Source: DATKWF01 sp035529715 | GTDB lineage: Bacteria; Chloroflexota; Dehalococcoidia; Dehalococcoidales; RBG-16-60-22 | Direction: 5' to 3' | DNA: 8,268 nucleotides | Assembly: GCA_035529715.1 (NCBI GenBank) | Contig: DATKWF010000054.1 | Span: 1 to 8,268 of the forward strand | Part shown: positions 6,278 to 8,268 of the stretch, piece after piece | Position numbering within the stretch: the first letter of the stretch is position 1 | How the letters are laid out: each line of letters begins with the position of its first letter | The notes under the pieces: model-generated | What the model saw: only the letters and a program-made list of their open reading frames with translations | The model's database searches: none | What the model was told of the DNA's origin: nothing | Made by a program: the position numbers and the translations under genes

Positions 6278-6787
6278 TTATCTGGGTGTGGGCGGCACAA
6301 GTTTCGCCGGATAGACCGGATTGATGTAAATAATTATCCTCCGCTCCATTTCCCCTCTCTTTATGATTACGGTAAATTCATAGCTCTGTTCCGGGGAGGT
6401 ACTCTCCGGTAGAAGCTCCGTAGTATCTATTACCCATTCCAGTTGTCCCCTGCCAAATGAGTCAACCGTAATCGGCTGCGAAACCACGTCAAGCACCTTC
6501 TCCTGCATCCGCCACACTGATACCTCAATGTCAGCGCTATAGCTTGAGAACTGGCGATTAGCCACTTCATAGCGGAAGAATGCCTTTTCCCCCCAATTTA
6601 CCCCGGCTGACCAGAAGCTGTCCGACTTGAGCCAGGTATCAGCCTCTATTTTCTGCTCTCGTTCGCCAGCAGTTATGTAGGTAGTGTCATAAATGCCCAT
6701 ATAGCCATCAACAACGAATATGGCGATAAGGCCAAAGAAACAGACCAGAGTCAGATATAAGAATAAATTTCTTCGTTTGGTTGCCAT
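6278..6787 (-). CDS. Hypothetical membrane-anchored extracytoplasmic protein, 169 aa
   Basis: I do not recognise a family. The N terminus is basic (MATKRRN), followed by a hydrophobic segment at about 8-27, and there is no lipobox cysteine after it. This reads as an uncleaved signal anchor with the rest of the protein outside the membrane. The exported part (28-169) has alternating hydrophobic stretches such as SADIEVSVWRM, YEFTVIIKRG and RRIIIYINPVYP, suggesting a beta-sandwich, possibly Ig-like. The tail is proline-rich (LVPPTPR). The start has AGGA three bases upstream, the same arrangement as the 58-aa gene. A 76-bp gap with a candidate promoter separates it from hpf, while 20 bp separate it from the 58-aa gene, so it probably heads its own transcript. 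Confidence 0.75.
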   Translation of the reverse strand: MATKRRNLFLYLTLVCFFGLIAIFVVDGYMGIYDTTYITAGEREQKIEADTWLKSDSFWSAGVNWGEKAFFRYEVANRQFSSYSADIEVSVWRMQEKVLDVVSQPITVDSFGRGQLEWVIDTTELLPESTSPEQSYEFTVIIKRGEMERRIIIYINPVYPAKLVPPTPR

Positions 6788-6823
6788 ATATCCTAAATAC
6801 TTCCTGCCGGTGTAGTTAACTGC

Positions 6824-6832
6824 ATAATATCA
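6824..6832 (-). promoter_or_regulatory. Candidate extended -10 promoter for the membrane protein genes and ogt
   Basis: On the minus strand this reads TGA followed by TATTAT, the same TGN-extended -10 form seen before dnaE. The -35 position is poor (TAGCAT at 17 bp). It lies about 36 bases upstream of the 169-aa start codon, within the widest gap of the minus-strand run. That location supports a separate transcription start for the membrane genes and ogt. Confidence 0.4.
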
Positions 6833-6863
6833 CAGACTAATAAAAAATGCTATTTTTCACTTT

Positions 6864-7409
6864 CTATCCCAGCTCGGGCTCAATCAGACCGTAGTTGCCA
6901 TCCTTGCGCCGGTATAGCAGGTTGAGCTCTTCGGCATCAGCGTTAAAGAACAGGAAGAAATCGTGCCCCAGAAGCTCCATCTGGTCAGCAGCTTCAGCCA
7001 CCGACATTGGCTTGACGGCAAAACGTTTAACCCTGACTACCTCCCGGGTGGGCTGGGCTGCTCCCTCTTCCCCGCTGAATCCAGTGCGGGCAAACGAACT
7101 GCTCCTCCCCTTTTCATACCGCTTTCCTTTATGGTGCTCGAGTTGACGGGTTATAACCCCGGCGGCACGGTCAATAGCGGTAAACAGGTCTTCTCCCTTC
7201 TCCTCACCATAGCACCGGGTACCGCTACCAGCTACGGTTACCCGGACGATAAATCGCTGCTGGGGTGACTTTGTCTTTTCCTCAGAAACTTCTACCTTGG
7301 ACTCAATGATATTGGGCAGATGACGGTTGAGCTTACCCAACTTGCGTTCAATATACTGGTGTACTGTCGGTATTAGCTCTATATTTTTGCCGATTATTCG
7401 CAGTTCCAT
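6864..7409 (-). CDS. hpf: Long-form ribosome hibernation promoting factor
   Basis: This protein inactivates idle ribosomes by binding the 30S subunit and, in the long form, pairing 70S ribosomes into 100S dimers in stationary phase. Its 181 residues comprise an N-terminal S30AE domain (about 1-97; MELRIIGKNIELIPTVHQYI at the start), a basic and disordered linker (about 98-122), and the C-terminal dimerisation domain (about 123-180) with VVRVKRFAVKPMSVAEA, DFFLFFNADAEE and YRRKDGNYGLIEPE. The frame stays open to 7466, but the start at 7407-7409 is preferred. It has AGGAG at the ideal distance, gives the family N terminus, and leaves a 26-bp gap after comF instead of an overlap. This suggests co-transcription with comF. 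Identification is firm. Confidence 0.95.
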   Translation of the reverse strand: MELRIIGKNIELIPTVHQYIERKLGKLNRHLPNIIESKVEVSEEKTKSPQQRFIVRVTVAGSGTRCYGEEKGEDLFTAIDRAAGVITRQLEHHKGKRYEKGRSSSFARTGFSGEEGAAQPTREVVRVKRFAVKPMSVAEAADQMELLGHDFFLFFNADAEELNLLYRRKDGNYGLIEPELG

Positions 7410-7416
7410 CTTTTTA

Positions 7417-7421
7417 CTCCT
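7417..7421 (-). promoter_or_regulatory. hpf ribosome binding site
   Basis: On the minus strand this is AGGAG, seven bases before the ATG at 7407-7409. It lies in the short comF-hpf gap and settles the hpf start against the longer open frame. Confidence 0.8.
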
Positions 7422-7435
7422 GCTATTGAATGTTA

Positions 7436-8146
7436 TTAAATTTCTCTGGCCACCACCAGTCCCCACACCGAGTTAGCACCGGCGTCCTTCAGCGCCGCCG
7501 CACAGGCATCAAGAGTAGCTCCAGAGGTAGAAACATCGTCTATAAGCAACACCGACCTGTCCCGCAGCTCCCGGTCACGACAGACAAAGGCATCGGCGGT
7601 ATTGCTCCACCGTTCCTCCACAGTGGTTGTTCTGGCCTGAGGGGGTGTATGGTGCCGGCGGATAAGACAGCCCTCGACTACCGGCAAATTGGTAAGCTTG
7701 CCCAGCTCCTGAGCCAGCAGGCCGGACTGGTTGTAGCCGCGCTCCCTGAGTCGCTTCGGATGCAGTGGCACCGGGACAAGCACCTCTGCGGACAAAGGGT
7801 AAGCGATAAGATAATCATGAAGCAACTTAGCCAGCGGTATAACCAGTGCTCTAAGGTTGCGGTACTTCAGCTGATGGATAGCCTGGCGCATTACGCCGTC
7901 AAATCGGAATGGGGAACGAATACCATCTATTTTTGCCTGCCAGGCAACACAGCTGGGACAGAGTATACCGCTGGACTGGGGGCGACCACATCGGGGACAG
8001 AGCGGGGGGATTATTTCAGGCAGTGACTGGCGACAGGAAGAACATAGAAAACCACCTTCCTTTCCACAGCCAACACAGTACTGCGGAAATAAAAGGTCAA
8101 GTGCTATCCCCTTGAGTTTAACTAATTGAGGAAGCACATTTACCAC
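7436..8146 (-). CDS. comF: ComF family phosphoribosyltransferase-like protein
   Basis: The N-terminal part carries two CxxC zinc-ribbon sets: C24, C27, C35 and C38, then C50, C53, C63 and C66. The rest is a type I phosphoribosyltransferase fold with VPVPLHPKRLRERGYNQ (124-140) and the PRPP-binding motif VLLIDDVSTSGAT (199-211; D203, D204). ComF proteins support DNA uptake, handling single-stranded DNA with the ComFA helicase and PriA, but many bacteria keep comF without known competence. No other com gene is visible here. The 236-aa length is normal. The start is a GTG at 8144-8146 with no good ribosome binding site. The next in-frame GTG (8135-8137) has GGGTGGT four bases upstream and may be the true start, costing three residues. 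hpf follows after 26 bp. Confidence 0.93.
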   Translation of the reverse strand: MVNVLPQLVKLKGIALDLLFPQYCVGCGKEGGFLCSSCRQSLPEIIPPLCPRCGRPQSSGILCPSCVAWQAKIDGIRSPFRFDGVMRQAIHQLKYRNLRALVIPLAKLLHDYLIAYPLSAEVLVPVPLHPKRLRERGYNQSGLLAQELGKLTNLPVVEGCLIRRHHTPPQARTTTVEERWSNTADAFVCRDRELRDRSVLLIDDVSTSGATLDACAAALKDAGANSVWGLVVAREI

Positions 8147-8175
8147 CCATATTTAATTTACGGCTTCAAAACGGC

Positions 8176-8268
8176 TTATTGACGATTGCGCGAATTATGA
8201 AGCGCACCACTCATAATGGGTTCGTTAAGATAAACATCACCGTTCCTGATTTTCAGGTTAAAGCCGCA
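8176..8268 (-). CDS. Possible 3' end of an unidentified gene (partial)
   Basis: The minus-strand frame entering at the window edge is open for 30 codons, includes GFNLKIRNGDVYLNEPIM, and stops with TAA at 8176-8178. It lies 29 bp upstream of the comF start in the same direction, which fits an operon. I do not recognise it. The plus strand is also open here (for example from the ATG at 8197), the stretch is short, and third positions are less GC-rich than in the neighbours, so it could be non-coding or read the other way. Confidence 0.35.
   Translation of the reverse strand, partial: CGFNLKIRNGDVYLNEPIMSGALHNSRNRQ

Noticed and set aside
6106..6300. Minus-strand open frame of 64 codons overlapping the 58-aa gene
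   Set aside because: It overlaps the end of the 169-aa gene and has a Cys/Arg/His-rich composition typical of a wrong frame. The 58-aa frame has a ribosome binding site and clean spacing.
6838..6863. Rho-independent terminator after hpf
   Set aside because: The minus-strand sequence offers only an AT-only stem of about six pairs (AAAAAT/ATTTTT) before its T run, too weak to call.
7410..7466. Extended N terminus of hpf with 19 extra residues
   Set aside because: It would overlap the comF stop and ignore the strong AGGAG. The added residues (MGTGGGQRNL...) are not typical of the family.
7430..8026. Plus-strand open frame of 198 codons opposite comF
   Set aside because: The minus strand encodes unmistakable zinc-ribbon and PRPP motifs. 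The plus-strand product has no family features.

Overview
This is bacterial chromosomal DNA, densely coded and of moderate GC. It carries housekeeping genes for replication, repair and ribosome hibernation, and I see no phage or transposase genes. A DnaE1-type polymerase with a complete PHP metal site, a long-form hibernation factor and intergenic DNA full of GC-rich palindromes would fit a Chloroflexota (Dehalococcoidia-like) genome. That placement is an impression from protein style, not something I could test.

Layout. Positions 1-403 hold no gene. They contain two copies of a 52-bp palindromic repeat, three further perfect hairpins, and an extended -10 promoter for the first gene. Positions 404-5252 are a plus-strand run: dnaE (replicative polymerase alpha subunit), a small class I SAM methyltransferase, and a RadC-family JAMM protein. 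The gaps are short, and the radC ribosome binding site overlaps the methyltransferase stop codon, so this looks like one transcription unit. Positions 5285-8268 are a minus-strand run convergent with it. In transcription order it holds the 3' end of an unknown gene at the window edge, comF, hpf, a 169-aa membrane-anchored protein, a 58-aa two-helix membrane protein, an 85-aa two-helix membrane protein, and an O6-alkylguanine-DNA alkyltransferase (ogt).

How the genes fit together. The plus-strand unit pairs genome replication with a RadC-family protein and a methyltransferase of unknown substrate. The minus-strand unit starts with comF and the stationary-phase factor hpf. A second extended -10 promoter then appears to restart transcription for three unrecognised membrane proteins that end at the alkyltransferase. 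This three-protein membrane cassette, linked by 4-21 bp gaps to a DNA repair gene, is the least explained part of the window and the best candidate for something undescribed. Nothing here amounts to a clear new defence or mobile system.
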